Source: Tritrichomonas musculus (Eukaryota; Parabasalia; Tritrichomonadida; Tritrichomonadidae). Taken from it: 64,000 nucleotides of DNA. Below, one piece after another: positions 34,658-47,500 of the stretch; position 1 is the stretch's first letter, and the number at the start of each line of letters is the position of its first letter. A program made the translations under genes and the position numbers. A model generated the notes under the pieces. That model made no database searches. It saw only the letters and a list, made by a program, of their open reading frames with translations, and had not been told where the DNA came from. Where the stretch lies: contig JAPFFF010000002.1 of NCBI GenBank assembly GCA_039105265.1, positions 4,092,001 to 4,156,000 on the forward strand, in the 5' to 3' direction.

Positions 34658-35062
34658 AAAATTATTTAAAATATTTTTAAATTATATAAAAATGCTAAAT
34701 TTATATATACAAAATTTGTTTGAAAAAGAGTACATATTTGATTTGAGAGAGCTATTCTTAATTTAAAACAAATAATAACCTTTTTTTTTTTAATTCAGCA
34801 AATCAAACAATTTATTTATAAAAGTGCAAGAACTAAGCTTATTTACAATTACAGTATCAAGATTTAGTCCAGCTCAATTCAATTAAGCATTTCAATCAGG
34901 ATATACCTAAAAAAAAAAAAAAAGGCATTCTGTATAAACTGGAATTTTTTGGATCGGTATTTTCCGGGATTGATACAAAATATAAGATAAAATTAATATA
35001 ATTAAAATATTTTCGCAAAGATAGATAAATACTTTTTTTTATATAACATTTCAGAAAAACGA
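34658..35062. other. Intergenic spacer
   Basis: About 400 AT-rich bases with short T- and A-runs (for example the A-run near 34910-34922). No gene, RNA or repeat family recognised. Confidence 0.5.
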
Positions 35063-35338
35063 ATGAGTGATAACAAAGAAGAAGAGACTGTAATTAAGCC
35101 AGAAGAAGTCAATTCTGAATTAGATAAAATAGATGAAGACCTTGCAAAAAGTGAAAAAATAGGAATTAGTTTGATTAATGATTTGAAACCTCAACTAGAA
35201 ATAAATAATAAATTATTGGAAGATGATAATCCGTATCCAGCACTTCGAAGATACAAAAATGGATTTTTTATTATAATTGTTTTATCTGTTTTAATATTTT
35301 ATGAAATTTCTCAAAATTATGATCGCGACTTATATTAA
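35063..35338 (+). CDS. Small tail-anchored protein, 91 aa, SNARE-like
   Basis: The product has an acidic N-terminus, then a heptad-patterned helix (LAKSEKIGISLINDLKPQLE, residues about 30-50) and a C-terminal membrane span (FFIIIVLSVLIFYEI, about 69-83) with a short lumenal tail. The helix resembles the first half of a Q-SNARE motif such as Vti1 or Bet1, with a Gln in the possible central layer. The second half of a usual SNARE motif is short or absent. A small SNARE-like or tail-anchored tether is likely. A non-SNARE membrane protein cannot be excluded. Confidence 0.5.
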   Translation: MSDNKEEETVIKPEEVNSELDKIDEDLAKSEKIGISLINDLKPQLEINNKLLEDDNPYPALRRYKNGFFIIIVLSVLIFYEISQNYDRDLY

Positions 35339-35594
35339 TATTGCTTCACATTAGTTCAATAAAATTTGTTTTCGTACCAATATAATAACTATATATATTG
35401 AAAATAATTTTTTATGCTAAATTATTTTATTAAAAAATTATATTTATCGGTTTATCTGCTTTAACATTATACATAATATAACATCCACCATCATTTCTAT
35501 TGCATGCAAAATCCTTTTTTTTTCATTTCTTTTAAAATTCATCTCTAAAAGCTGCAACAAAATCTTTTTTTAGTTAACGTGTTTTAGTAATTTT

Positions 35595-38500
35595 ATGTCT
35601 GGAGACCGCTTTCTTAAAGGGAAAAGCCGGTTAATCCAACGCGAATCAGATGTATATCAGAAAAAACGATTTTCTCGCAAGGTAGGAATCACAATGCCTG
35701 AAGATTCAGTCACAATCCCAAAAATCGGTCAATGGTCACTTGGAAGTTCAAATTTAACAGCGCCAACTATGAAACCACCACAAAGACCAAAAACATCAAT
35801 ATCTAATCAAATTGAAAAGACTGAAAATACGCCTGAAATAAACGAACAAATATCAAATACTCAATCAATTTCAACAACAATACCAGCCTCAAAAATTTCG
35901 AAACGGCCAATAACAGCAAAAAAGAATATAACGAAAATATCAATTCCAAAAGCTCCAACAAATAAAACAAATATAAATGAAAAACTTGTCGATTTTCCTC
36001 AAGGAACTGTTACAACAGATATTGATGACATTTTACGCTCGAAATATCGTCGACCAAGTACAGTTGTTCCTCCAATCAATTCAAATCCAGACGTTCCAGA
36101 AGATTTTTCAGTTGACACAAGATTCTTACCACTTGAATATTTTGATGATTCTACATATGAAGAATTTTCTATTGAAGAACTAATGAAAGATCCAAATGCT
36201 TACTCTCAATATTCAAATAACGGACAAATTAAATGGGAAGAATGCACTGTATTGGAATATGACGAGAAAAATGGCTACTTTACGATCGAATGGAAGAAAA
36301 CAAAGAAAAAAAAGAAAGTTCCTCGTTTTAATATTCGATTTGTCCGAGAAAATCTAGAAAAATTTCAGGAAAGAATTGCGGTTGCACGTTCGAATTGTAT
36401 ACGATTTGAAAATACTTTACGGTTCAATGCGCAAGTTGATTTACGCTCAATAAACTGCTTGCCATCACTATCAGAAAATGATTTTGACGAAATTCACGAA
36501 AGAGTAAATATTAAACTCGAAGGAAAATATCAAAATATTCAAAAACAACTTGATGATGAGGTAAAATATCTTTTCAAGAAGTTAGAAAATCAATTTGAAT
36601 TTGAATATGAATTAACTCAAAATCCATTAATTCCACATAGAGATGATTTTCTTGCACTAATGCCGAAACCAAAACCAGTTCCAAGCAACGGGCTTGTTTG
36701 TGATCCACACATTAATTTTAACAGATTATTAGATAGAATTACTGAACTCCATGTTTGCGCTGATCCTATTCTACAAGAAGGGTTATTTAATGCATGGGAA
36801 ATTTTCCAAAATACACAATCATCTACATTTTACACTAGTGGATTTCCAGATGAAGTATTAAAACTTGATGAATATATTAAAAGACAACAAGAATTACTTA
36901 TCAAAACAGCAAAATCTTTTAAACAGTCAATACAAGAAACGTTAGAAAGCGTTATCTCGTCAACATTAACAACACAACCTGAATCTGCTGATATCAAAGT
37001 GAAAAAATTTCCTAAAATGGTGATTGTCACTATTAGAATGCTTCACACTGTTTTACTCCGAATTGTCCAAAAGACTTTAGAACAATTTATCAGTTTGTTT
37101 GAAAGTTATGATATTCAAAAAAATGAGCAAAAGAGTCCTCAATTTATTGTTGATTTAATTTTTGACAAATCTTTAAATATTCTTGAATCATTTCCTTCTT
37201 ATAATGAATTCCAAGAAAAGATTGGGAATTTATTAACTATTCTCGAACAAACAGTGAATAAATTACCAGTTTTAAAAATATTATTAATCGATGTTGATAC
37301 TTCTAACGTTTCTTTTGCTGATTGTATTAAATTCATTGATTCCAAAAAAGAAGTTCTATCTGATTACATCTCGACTCTTTTCAAGCCAGTTTCTGATTTC
37401 ATTAATGAGAAACGTTTCTTCGAACAATTTTTAAAGCTTGATCCGACTGAATATGCTCTCGAATTTGATCCAAAAGGAAAAAGGACGCTTGATGAATATA
37501 GATCACAAATTAATGATTGTAATAAAATATTACAAATTGTTCAAAATGAAATGAATACGAAATATGATGACGGCTTATTTCGTATTTCTTGTGTAGATTT
37601 TAAACAAAAAGCATCTGAACATTTAAACTCATTAATATATTCTTTCTTATCTCGAGTGAAAAAATTTGCAGTTGAATCAATTGAAGAAATCAACAATGAA
37701 TTTGATAATATCACCGAACATTTAAAGAAAACTCCACAAACTCCGGAAGAATTAGGGGAGCTAGTTCAATATATTAAACAGATTCATAGTACAGAAAAAG
37801 TTCGCTCTGAAAAGATATCTAAATCATCCCAACGATTTTCATTTCTCGATCAATATCAATTTGAGACGACCAATGAAGAAGTAGCAAAGCATTATCAAGC
37901 ATTACAAATGCCATCAAAAATTAACGTCATGATTGAAGAAACAGAACGATCAATAACCGTCATTAAAACCAAAATGACTTCCTCATTAAGGAAGCAAAGA
38001 TTTGAACTTGAACAAGAATCTTTGTCTGTGACAGAAGAATTAACTCAATTTCGTAATAATTATAACGATCTCGAAATGGCGGTTGAAGCCGCTGATGAAA
38101 TAAATGCGATAGAGAAGAAGATTCAAAAACTGAAGCAATTGAATGACACTTATACAAATCATGAAAAATTATTAGAAAATGAGCAAAATCCTTCACATAG
38201 TCTTCGTAATCTTGTTGAAGAATTTTCACCACTTCACATTTTATGGAATCTTGCGAATGAGTGGTTTAGCCAAAATGCGACGTGGCTTGATACTCCATTT
38301 CCTCAAGTTCGGGCTGACATAATGAATCAATTCATGATCCAAGCAACGAAGAAAGTTACTAAACTTCGTAAGGAATTAAACAATAAATTATTGGTTGATG
38401 GCGTCTTAAAGCCTTTAGCTAAACAAATCGAATCATTCAAAGAAAAATGTCCATTGATTGTTAAGTTGAGACATCCTGGAATCAAGACGAAACATTGGGA

Positions 38501-41500
38501 AGAGATATCACAGATTGTTGGCTTTGAAGTCATGCCTTCAATGGAACTTAATCTTCAAGGTTTCTTAAATTTAAATCTAGATAAATGGACAGATGAAATT
38601 TTTGAAATAGCAAACGTTGCTGCTCTAGAATATTCACTGGAATCGTCGCTTGATCAAATGGACAATGAGTTGCAAACATTACAATTCGTCACAGTTGAAT
38701 TCAATGATTCTAAACAATACATTTTGCAGCAAATTGATGACATTATCTCAACAATTGATGATCAACTCGTTACTACACAGACTCTTCTTTCTTCTCCTTA
38801 TATAAAACCAATGAAGAAAAGAGCGAATGATAAACTCGCCTTTCTTCATGTTGCTCATGAAACTTTGGATGCTTGGGTCAACTGTCAAAAAAGTTGGTTA
38901 TATTTGCAGCCAATTTTTACTGGTACTTCAATTCAACAAAAGTTATATAAAGAAGCAATGGAATGGAGTACTGTTGTAAATATTTGGTCGGATTTAATGC
39001 AAGGAACTCATGTTCATCCTGAGTTTTTGACAGTTATGTCACGTGATAATATTTTGCCTAATTTAAAGAAATGTAATGATCTTTTAGATTCGATTACAAA
39101 AGGTTTGAATGCTTATTTGGAAGCTAAAAGACTCGGGTTTCCTCGATTCTTCTTTTTGTCAAATGATGAATTAATCTCAATTTTATCGCATACAAAAGAT
39201 TTTGATAAAATGCAAGAATCAATGCAGAAACTTTTTGAATACGTGAATTCAATTGACGTCACACCTGAGTTTTTAATTACACACATGAATGATGCTGAAG
39301 GTGAGAAAGTTGAGCTTTTAAATAATATAAATGGTGACACACCTGAAATAGAAGATTGGCTTAATTCTTTTGAAGAAGAGATGAGAAACACGTTAAAAGA
39401 AAATACTTTAAAAGCTGTTGAAACATATAATCAAACTGCAAAGAAACAATGGTTTTCTGATTATCCAGCACAAACCATTTTAATTGCCATGCAAATTCTT
39501 TGGACATCTCAAGTCACTCAGTCATTAAAAACAGCCAAAGCTAATCGATTAAATCTTCTTCAACAAAAATATCTTGATTTACTTGATCAATTGACTGACT
39601 TAATTCGTCAGCCAATTTCGCACCTTTTACGTCAATTAATATCATCATTGTTGATCAATCAAGTTCATAATCGAGACATTATTAACCAATTAATTGAAGG
39701 CAATGCTTCCGATGTTGATGATTTTAAATGGACAAAACAACTTCGTTATTACGTTGAACAAGGGACGATCATTGTGAATTCAATCAACAATTCATTTGAA
39801 TATTCTTATGAATATGCTGGTAACTCGACAAGATTGGTTATAACTCCTCTCACTGATCGTTGCTATCAGACTCTACTTGCTGCTTTTAAGCAGTTTTTAA
39901 GTGGTGCTCCAAGCGGCCCTGCAGGGACAGGCAAAACAGAGACAGTTCGAGATTGCGCTAAAGCATTAGGAAGGCCTTGTGTTGTTTATAATTGCAGTGA
40001 GGAAGTGACGCCTGAACAAATGTCACAATTTTTCGCTGGTCTTTCTAGTTCTGGTTCTTGGAGCTGCTTCGATGAATTCAACAGAATTAACATTGAAGTT
40101 TTGTCTGTAATTGCACAACAAGTAAGAAGCATTCAAGAAGCAATCGCAAGTAATGCTGAGACATTTAAACTTGATGCAAGAACTTTGAAAATTAATCCAA
40201 GAGCTGCTATTTGTATAACTATGAATCCCGGTTACGCTGGAAGAACAGAATTGCCTGATAATTTAAAGGCACTTTTTAGACCAGTTGCAATGATGGTTCC
40301 TGATTTTGTTTTTATATCAGAAATTCTTCTTTTTTCAGGCGGTTTTTCAACAGCTTCAGTTCTTGCTGTCAAATTGGCAGCACTTTTCGATCTCTGTCGA
40401 AAACAGTTGAGTAATGCTCGTCATTATGATTGGGGATTAAGAGCAATGAAAGCCATTTTAAGAACAGCAGGAAAAGCGAAAAGAAATGATTTAAAAGCTG
40501 ATGAATCTTTTCTTTTAGTGAGAACAATTCGTGATTGTACAGCACCTAAACTTATATCAGATGATCTTCCCTTATTCAATGCGATCATTACTGATGTTTT
40601 CCCCAATGTTATCATTGATAAAGAAAGGCCAACGCAATTAATAGAAAAGTTAAAAGTTGTCTTTGAAGAAGAATTAAAATGTTTGCCGTTGCCTGTCTTT
40701 CTTGACAAATGCGTCGAATTCCATGAAACAACGCTTGTTAGACACGGAATAATGCTTGTTGGCTCAACAATGAGTGGGAAATCGACAACTTGGAAAGCAA
40801 TGAAAAAAGCATTGACTGATTTATTCAATGATAAAAAAGAAGGAATGCCTGTTCATTTAGAACATTTGAATCCTAAAGCAATATCAATTGCCGAATTGTA
40901 TGGTGCTTTTAATCCTGCAACTTCGGAGTGGTCAGATGGAGTTCTTTCTCATGCAATTCGAAGTTGTTCTTTCTCAGAGCAAAATGAACATAAATGGATC
41001 ATTGTCGATGGTCCTGTTGATTCACTGTGGATTGAATCAATGAATTCTCTACTCGATGATAATAAAGTTCTTTGTTTGCCAAATAATGAAAGAATTCAAC
41101 TTGGTCCTGAAGTTAAATTAATTTTCGAAGTGGATGACTTAAGTCAAGCTTCGCCAGCAACAGTTTCACGTTGTGGAATGGTTTATTTTGACTCATCTTC
41201 ATTAACGTGGGAAGCAATTGCTGAATCATGTCTATCGAAATGTGAAAATAAAGAACTTCTTCTTGACCTGTGTAAAAAATACATTCCTTCAATGAAACAG
41301 TTCCTTGAAGTTGATGCAAAATTGGCACTTGAAGCTTCTTCAAATGTTGTTGTTTCTTCAACTTTTAAGTTACTTTTTTGTTTTAAAAGTTTGCTAAGAA
41401 GACCTCAAGAAATAACTTCAAATGAAGACAATGATGAGCAAAAGTTTGTTGATCCATTAAATGACATTCTTTATTATTCATTATTTTCTGATTACAAAGA

Positions 41501-44500
41501 TAAAGACATTCCTTATTATTATTCAAGTCAAGATCGACTTCCAATTGCCATTGAAATGACGTTCATCTTCTGTTTAATTTGGTCTTTTGGAGCGATAATC
41601 ACTGAAGATTGCCGTGTAACATTCAACAACTTTTTAAGAGAAAAAATGCTTGATTTAAAATCTGTCTGTCCTTTCCCTTCTGATAAAACTGTCTTTAATT
41701 ACTTTATTGACTTTTCATCATTGAAATGGACAGAATGGTGTGATGGAAAAAACAATCTTGAATTCACATTAGAACAACCTATTGAAAACCAAATGATTCC
41801 TACTAATGAAAGTGCTTCTGTTATTTATTTAACACGTCTTTTATGTGAGCATGATAGATCTGTGATAATTCAAGGTCCACAAACATCTAAAACATTGATA
41901 ACAAACACATTGATTAATACAATTTTAGATCCAAATATTTTTGATTGTCATTTCTATCCACTTGCAAACTGCTCAATACCAGCGAACATTGGCTCGTTTA
42001 TGATGCAATACATGCACAAGCATCAAGGCAAATTTGGTCCATTACCAAATCAGAAATTGATCTATGTGTTGGATAACATCGGATCACCTAAACCTGAAGT
42101 TTATGGAGCTCAACCGCCGTTAGAATTAATAAGACAATTCTTAGATTACGGTGGTTGGTACAATACAAAAACCGTCACATTTAACAATATTATTAACACA
42201 TCATTCATCGCAACATTGGGGGAAATGACAATACCAAAACGGTTAATGAGACATTTTTATTTAGTTCACATTCCGAATTATTCGAATGACATTTACAAGA
42301 ACATTTTTTCATCTCTTCTTAATCAAAGGCTTAAAGAATTCAGTGAACAAATAAAAAGTGAAATCACTAATGTTACAGAAGCAACAATTTCTGTTTTTGA
42401 TGAATGCAAGAAGAATCTTCTTCCAATTCCTTCGAAGCTGCATTATGTTTTCAGTTTTAGAAACCTTGTTCGTGTTCTTCGCGGAATTTTAATGACAAAG
42501 ACAACTCTTACTTCAACGACCGATGAATTTTTACGTCTTTGGTATCATGAAATGCAAAGGGAATTCATTGATCGATTCTCAACGCAAGAAGATCGGAAAT
42601 GGTTCACTGAAATGATGAACAAGTATTCAAAACAATTCATTAATTTTGAAATTAATGATGAAAACATTTTGTTCAATCAATTTTCAGATGATTCGCATGA
42701 ATACAAAGAAGTTAAAAAGACAAACGAAGCACTTTTAACTTCATGCACAGCGCTTCTTGATGAGCACAATAATAATTCATCGAAACCGATTTCAATCACA
42801 TTGTTCCAAGAAGCAATAAGTCATCTTTCTGCTATTTCAAGATCATTGTCAATGCGAAGAGGTCATTCTTTACTTGTCGGTGTGAAATCAAGTGGAAGAA
42901 AATCATTGGCAAGACTTGCCTTGTTTATTTCACAAATAGAAATCTTTGAAATAGCAATAACAAGAACTTATTCATTCATCGATTGGCGTGAAGATATTAA
43001 AAAGCTAATTAAACAATGCGGTGTTGAAAATACAGAAACAGCATTTATCATTTCTGACGTTCAAATCATCATGAATCAGCAACTTGAAGATTTGTCCAAT
43101 CTTGTTTCAATATGTGACATTCCTCAACTTTTTGAACGTGATGAATTTGAAGCAATTAAAGCTGAACTTGCACAAAACGAACTTGTTCAAGAACCTTCTG
43201 ATATTGTTCATTTGTTCCAGACACGAATTCAAAAGAATTTGCATATAATAATTGTTGCTTCTCCTTACGGTTCAGTCTTCAAAGATTCAATGCTTTATTT
43301 TCCAACACTTCGAAATGAAATGGTAATTGACTGGTATCTTCCATGGTCGGAGAATGCGTTGCATTCAATTGCTTATGCTTCATTGAATAACAAGTCAATT
43401 GGCGATAAAGAAATTGTTGATTCTGTTGTTCATTCGTGTGTAAAAATTCACAAAATTGTTGAAAAACAAGCCGATAAATATTTGAAAGCAACCAAAAGAT
43501 TCACGGCGGTTACACCATCGAAATATTTTGAATTAATTCAATTGTTCATTGTGAAATTAAAGAAGAAAGAAAAGGAAACAATTGAATTAATTAAAAAATA
43601 TGAAAATGGCGTTGAAAAAATAAAGACAACTCGTGGTTCAATTGAAACAATGAGTAAGCAATTGGACATTGATATTCCTATCTTGCAAAAGACAAGAAGT
43701 GAAGTGAAGTTAATGTTAGGTGAATTAAAGGTCAAACAAGAAGAAGTTGAAGATAATAGAGCACAAGTTCAAGAACAAAGTGACATTGCTGAAAAAGAAG
43801 CACAAACAGCTAAGAAAGCTAATTCAATTGCTCAAAAAGAATTGAAAAAAGCAGAGCCTTTGCTTCAAGAAGCACAAAACGCAGTGAATCGATTAGATAA
43901 AGATTCACTTGTTAACATTAAAAAGCTTCACAATCCAAGTGCTGGAATGAAAGATACATTTGACGCTGTTTGTATCATGTTTGGCAAATCACCAAAGAAA
44001 GTCGATGGTCCAATGCCTGGCGAGAAAATTGATGATTACTGGCCCGAAGCGGTTTCATTATTGAATGATTTCAACTTTATTAAAAATGTCCAAAACTTTA
44101 AAATGGACAACATTCCAAAAGAAGTCATTAACAAGCTTAAAAAGTACGTTAATAAAGAAGTTCGTGAAGAGAAAAGAAAAGCTGCATTGGCGTCTTTTCA
44201 AGCTGTTGCCGCTCTTTATGATTGGGTCTGTGCTTCTTACGATTATTGGTATGTTTATCAAGAAATTTTGCCCAAAAAGAGAAATGCTGAAAGAACCGAA
44301 AAGAAGCTTGAAGAAACAAAAGCGATACTTGCAAAAGCGCAAGAACATCTTGAAGCAGTTGAAGCGAAGCTTGCTGAATTAATGGGGAATGTTCAAGAGA
44401 TGCAAAAGAAAGAAAATGATCTTTCACAAAATGTCGCAAACACTCAGAAAAGACTTGAAAGAGCTCAGAAAATTTTGAGTGGTCTTGAAGGTGAAACTAA

Positions 44501-47500
44501 CCGTTGGATTGAAAGTGCTAACAAACTGAAGGATTCATCACAGTTCATTCTAGGTGATTCAATCCTAATCTCAAGTTCGTTGACGTATCTTGGCGCTTTT
44601 TCGCCCACTTTTCGAGGCGAAATTCTCGATCAATGGAAGGTCATTTTGAGAGAGGCCAAATTGAAATTCAATGACAATCTAACGATAGAGAATTCAATTG
44701 GTAATGAAGCCGTCATTCGTGATTGGGTGTTAAAAGGATTACCTAACGATACACATTCAATTGAAAACGCTTTGATTATTCAAGAATACAATTCTTGTTT
44801 TCCGCTTCTGATTGACCCTCAATTGAGTGGGACAAAGTGGCTTCAAGCTGTCATTGGTGATCAATTAAATCTCCTTCGTTTCGATCAATCCGACTTCCTT
44901 CAGATCTTAAAGACTTGCATTTCATTTGGCAATTCCGTGTTAATTGAAAACGCAGGCCTAAAACTCGACCCGTTAATTGATCCGATTTTGTCGCGTGAGA
45001 TATCAAACATCGACGGTCAAAAGAAGATTTCAATCGGCGGAGAAAGCATCGATTACAGCGATAAATTTAGATTGTACATATCTACAAAGTATCCTAATCC
45101 TCACTACTCACCAGAAGTGTGCTCACAAATGACTCTCATCAATTTCACAACAACACAAGATGGCCTGTCTGATTTGCTAATAAACAATCTTTTGGAGGTC
45201 GAAAAGAGCGATCTTGAGAAGATGCGAATAAACATAATGGAAGCCAAAGCCGAAAACATGAAAAAGTTGAAACAAGCCGAAGATGAAATTTTAATGATTG
45301 TTTCGAATTCTGCTGGTGACATTCTTGATGATGACACTGCAATTGAAACCCTTCAAAAAGCTCAAGTAACGTCGGCTGACATTGAAAAACAAATGAAAGA
45401 AGCTGAAAAAACAGAAGAAGAAATTTCTGAATTTAAAAAACAATTCCTTCCTGTGTCTGAACGTGCAGCCCTTCTTTATTTCTGTGTGTCTGATTTCTCT
45501 GTGATTGATCCAATGTATCAGTTCTCGTTAAAGTGGTTTGTTCCTTTATTTAGGAACTCAATTCATAACGCTGAACATAAAGGAAACATGGTTGAAAACT
45601 TCAATAATTCAGTTGCTTGTTCTTTTTATGATTCTGTTTCTTTCTCTTTGTTTTCACGTCATAAATTGCTGTTTTCAACATTGATGACCATTCGAATTCT
45701 TCTTCATGAAAAGAGAATAAATTCATCAGAGTTGGCTTTCTTACTTTCACCGAAAATTGAGCAAAAGAAAAGTGAAATTAATTGGCTTCCTGATGATATT
45801 TGGTCTCTTTTATATTCAATGAAAGATGTTTCTAAAACTTTAAAAAACGTCTTCCTTTCAATTGAAAAGAATCCAGATTCATGGAAGAAATATTATGTAT
45901 CAAAAACGCCCGAACAAGTTCAACTTCCTTCTATTTTAGACGATGAAACAGAGATTGAACTTTCATCATTTCAAAAATTGATTCTTTTAAGAGTTTTTCA
46001 CCTTGAAAAAGTTCGTGAAGGAGTTCGAACTTTCATATCAAATGAAATGGGGGAACAATTTGTAACACCGCCAACTTTAAACTTGGTGAATATCTTCAAA
46101 GAAAGCGATCCTTTGTCACCTCTCATATTCATCATCATGCCCGGAATTGACCCCGAAGATGAGATAATAAATGTGTCACAAATAATGGAGACAGAAAAGT
46201 ATCTCTTCAGTTATTCGCTAGGACGAGGCAGAGGACAAGGCGCTGAAGACTTAATAAAAGAATCTTCAGAGAAAGGATTTTGGGTTCTTTTACAAAACTG
46301 CCATTTAAGTCTCTCTTTCATGCCTCGTCTTGAATACATAATCTCTCATCTTGATCCTGAAAAAACGCATGAAAGGTTTCGTCTTTGTTTGGTTACAATG
46401 AGCTCGCCCGATTTTCCAATCGGCATTCTTTATCAAGGCACGAAACTTATCTACGAAATACCAAAAGGCATTCGTGAGAATGTGATGCGTCTTTATGGAC
46501 TTCTTAAAGAAGAAGATTACAATGAAATGGAGTCGAAAACAACCGAAAGAAAATTAACATTCAACTTAGCTTTCTTTCACGCAGTTGTCCTTGAAAGACT
46601 GCAGTTCGGTTCAATTGGTTGGAACATTCCTTACGAGTTCAATCCGAGTGATTTTTCAATCTCGTTGAAGCACATGAAGGCCTTCATGAACGACGACATT
46701 GATCAAGCTAACAAAAAGTTCCCTCAAGAAGAGCTCCTGTACGTGATCGGCGAGCTCGATTACGGAGGAAGAGTCACTGACGCTTGGGACCGTCGTTTGT
46801 TGAAGTCTTTACTAAACCAAATTTTCACTGGAAAGAACTTTTTGAATGAAAGAAAATACCCGTCACCGGACCTGCATGGAACGATGCAGGAGCTGCTGGA
46901 CACTGTGAATGAATGGTCAATTGTAACGAGCGGAAACGACGTCGGTTTGGGCGACAATGCGTCAACAATCATTGGAAGAAATGAGTCGCTCAAGATATTC
47001 GACTCATTGGTCGAAATTCAGCCAACTCTCGTCGCTGCAACCGAGACAATCAGCGAGTCTCAATTCGCTTTGAATTTGGTTCAAAATTTGTTAGGAAAAG
47101 TGCCACGTCAATTCAATTTGAGAACTTTTAAGAAAAAGTTTGATCAGAGTTTGACAATGTCAACTGTACTTGAACATGAAATCGTATTGTATAACCGTTT
47201 GATTTCGGTTATTAACGAATCCCTTCAAAAAATGGAAAAAGGCCTGAAAGGACTCATTTTAATTGACGATTTTCTTGAGACTTTTAATCATTCTCTGTTG
47301 TCAAATAAGGTGCCTGATTATTGGCTTCATTTTTCTTTCCCTTCAATTTTGAGCTTGAATTCCTATATGAATGATTTGAATAGAAGAGTTAACTTTTTGA
47401 ATGAATGGATTAATAACGGAAAAGAACCTAATAAAATTTTCTTAGGCGGATTCTTCCATCCAGAAGAGTTTTTAACAGCTGTATTGCAAGTTTTTGCTAG

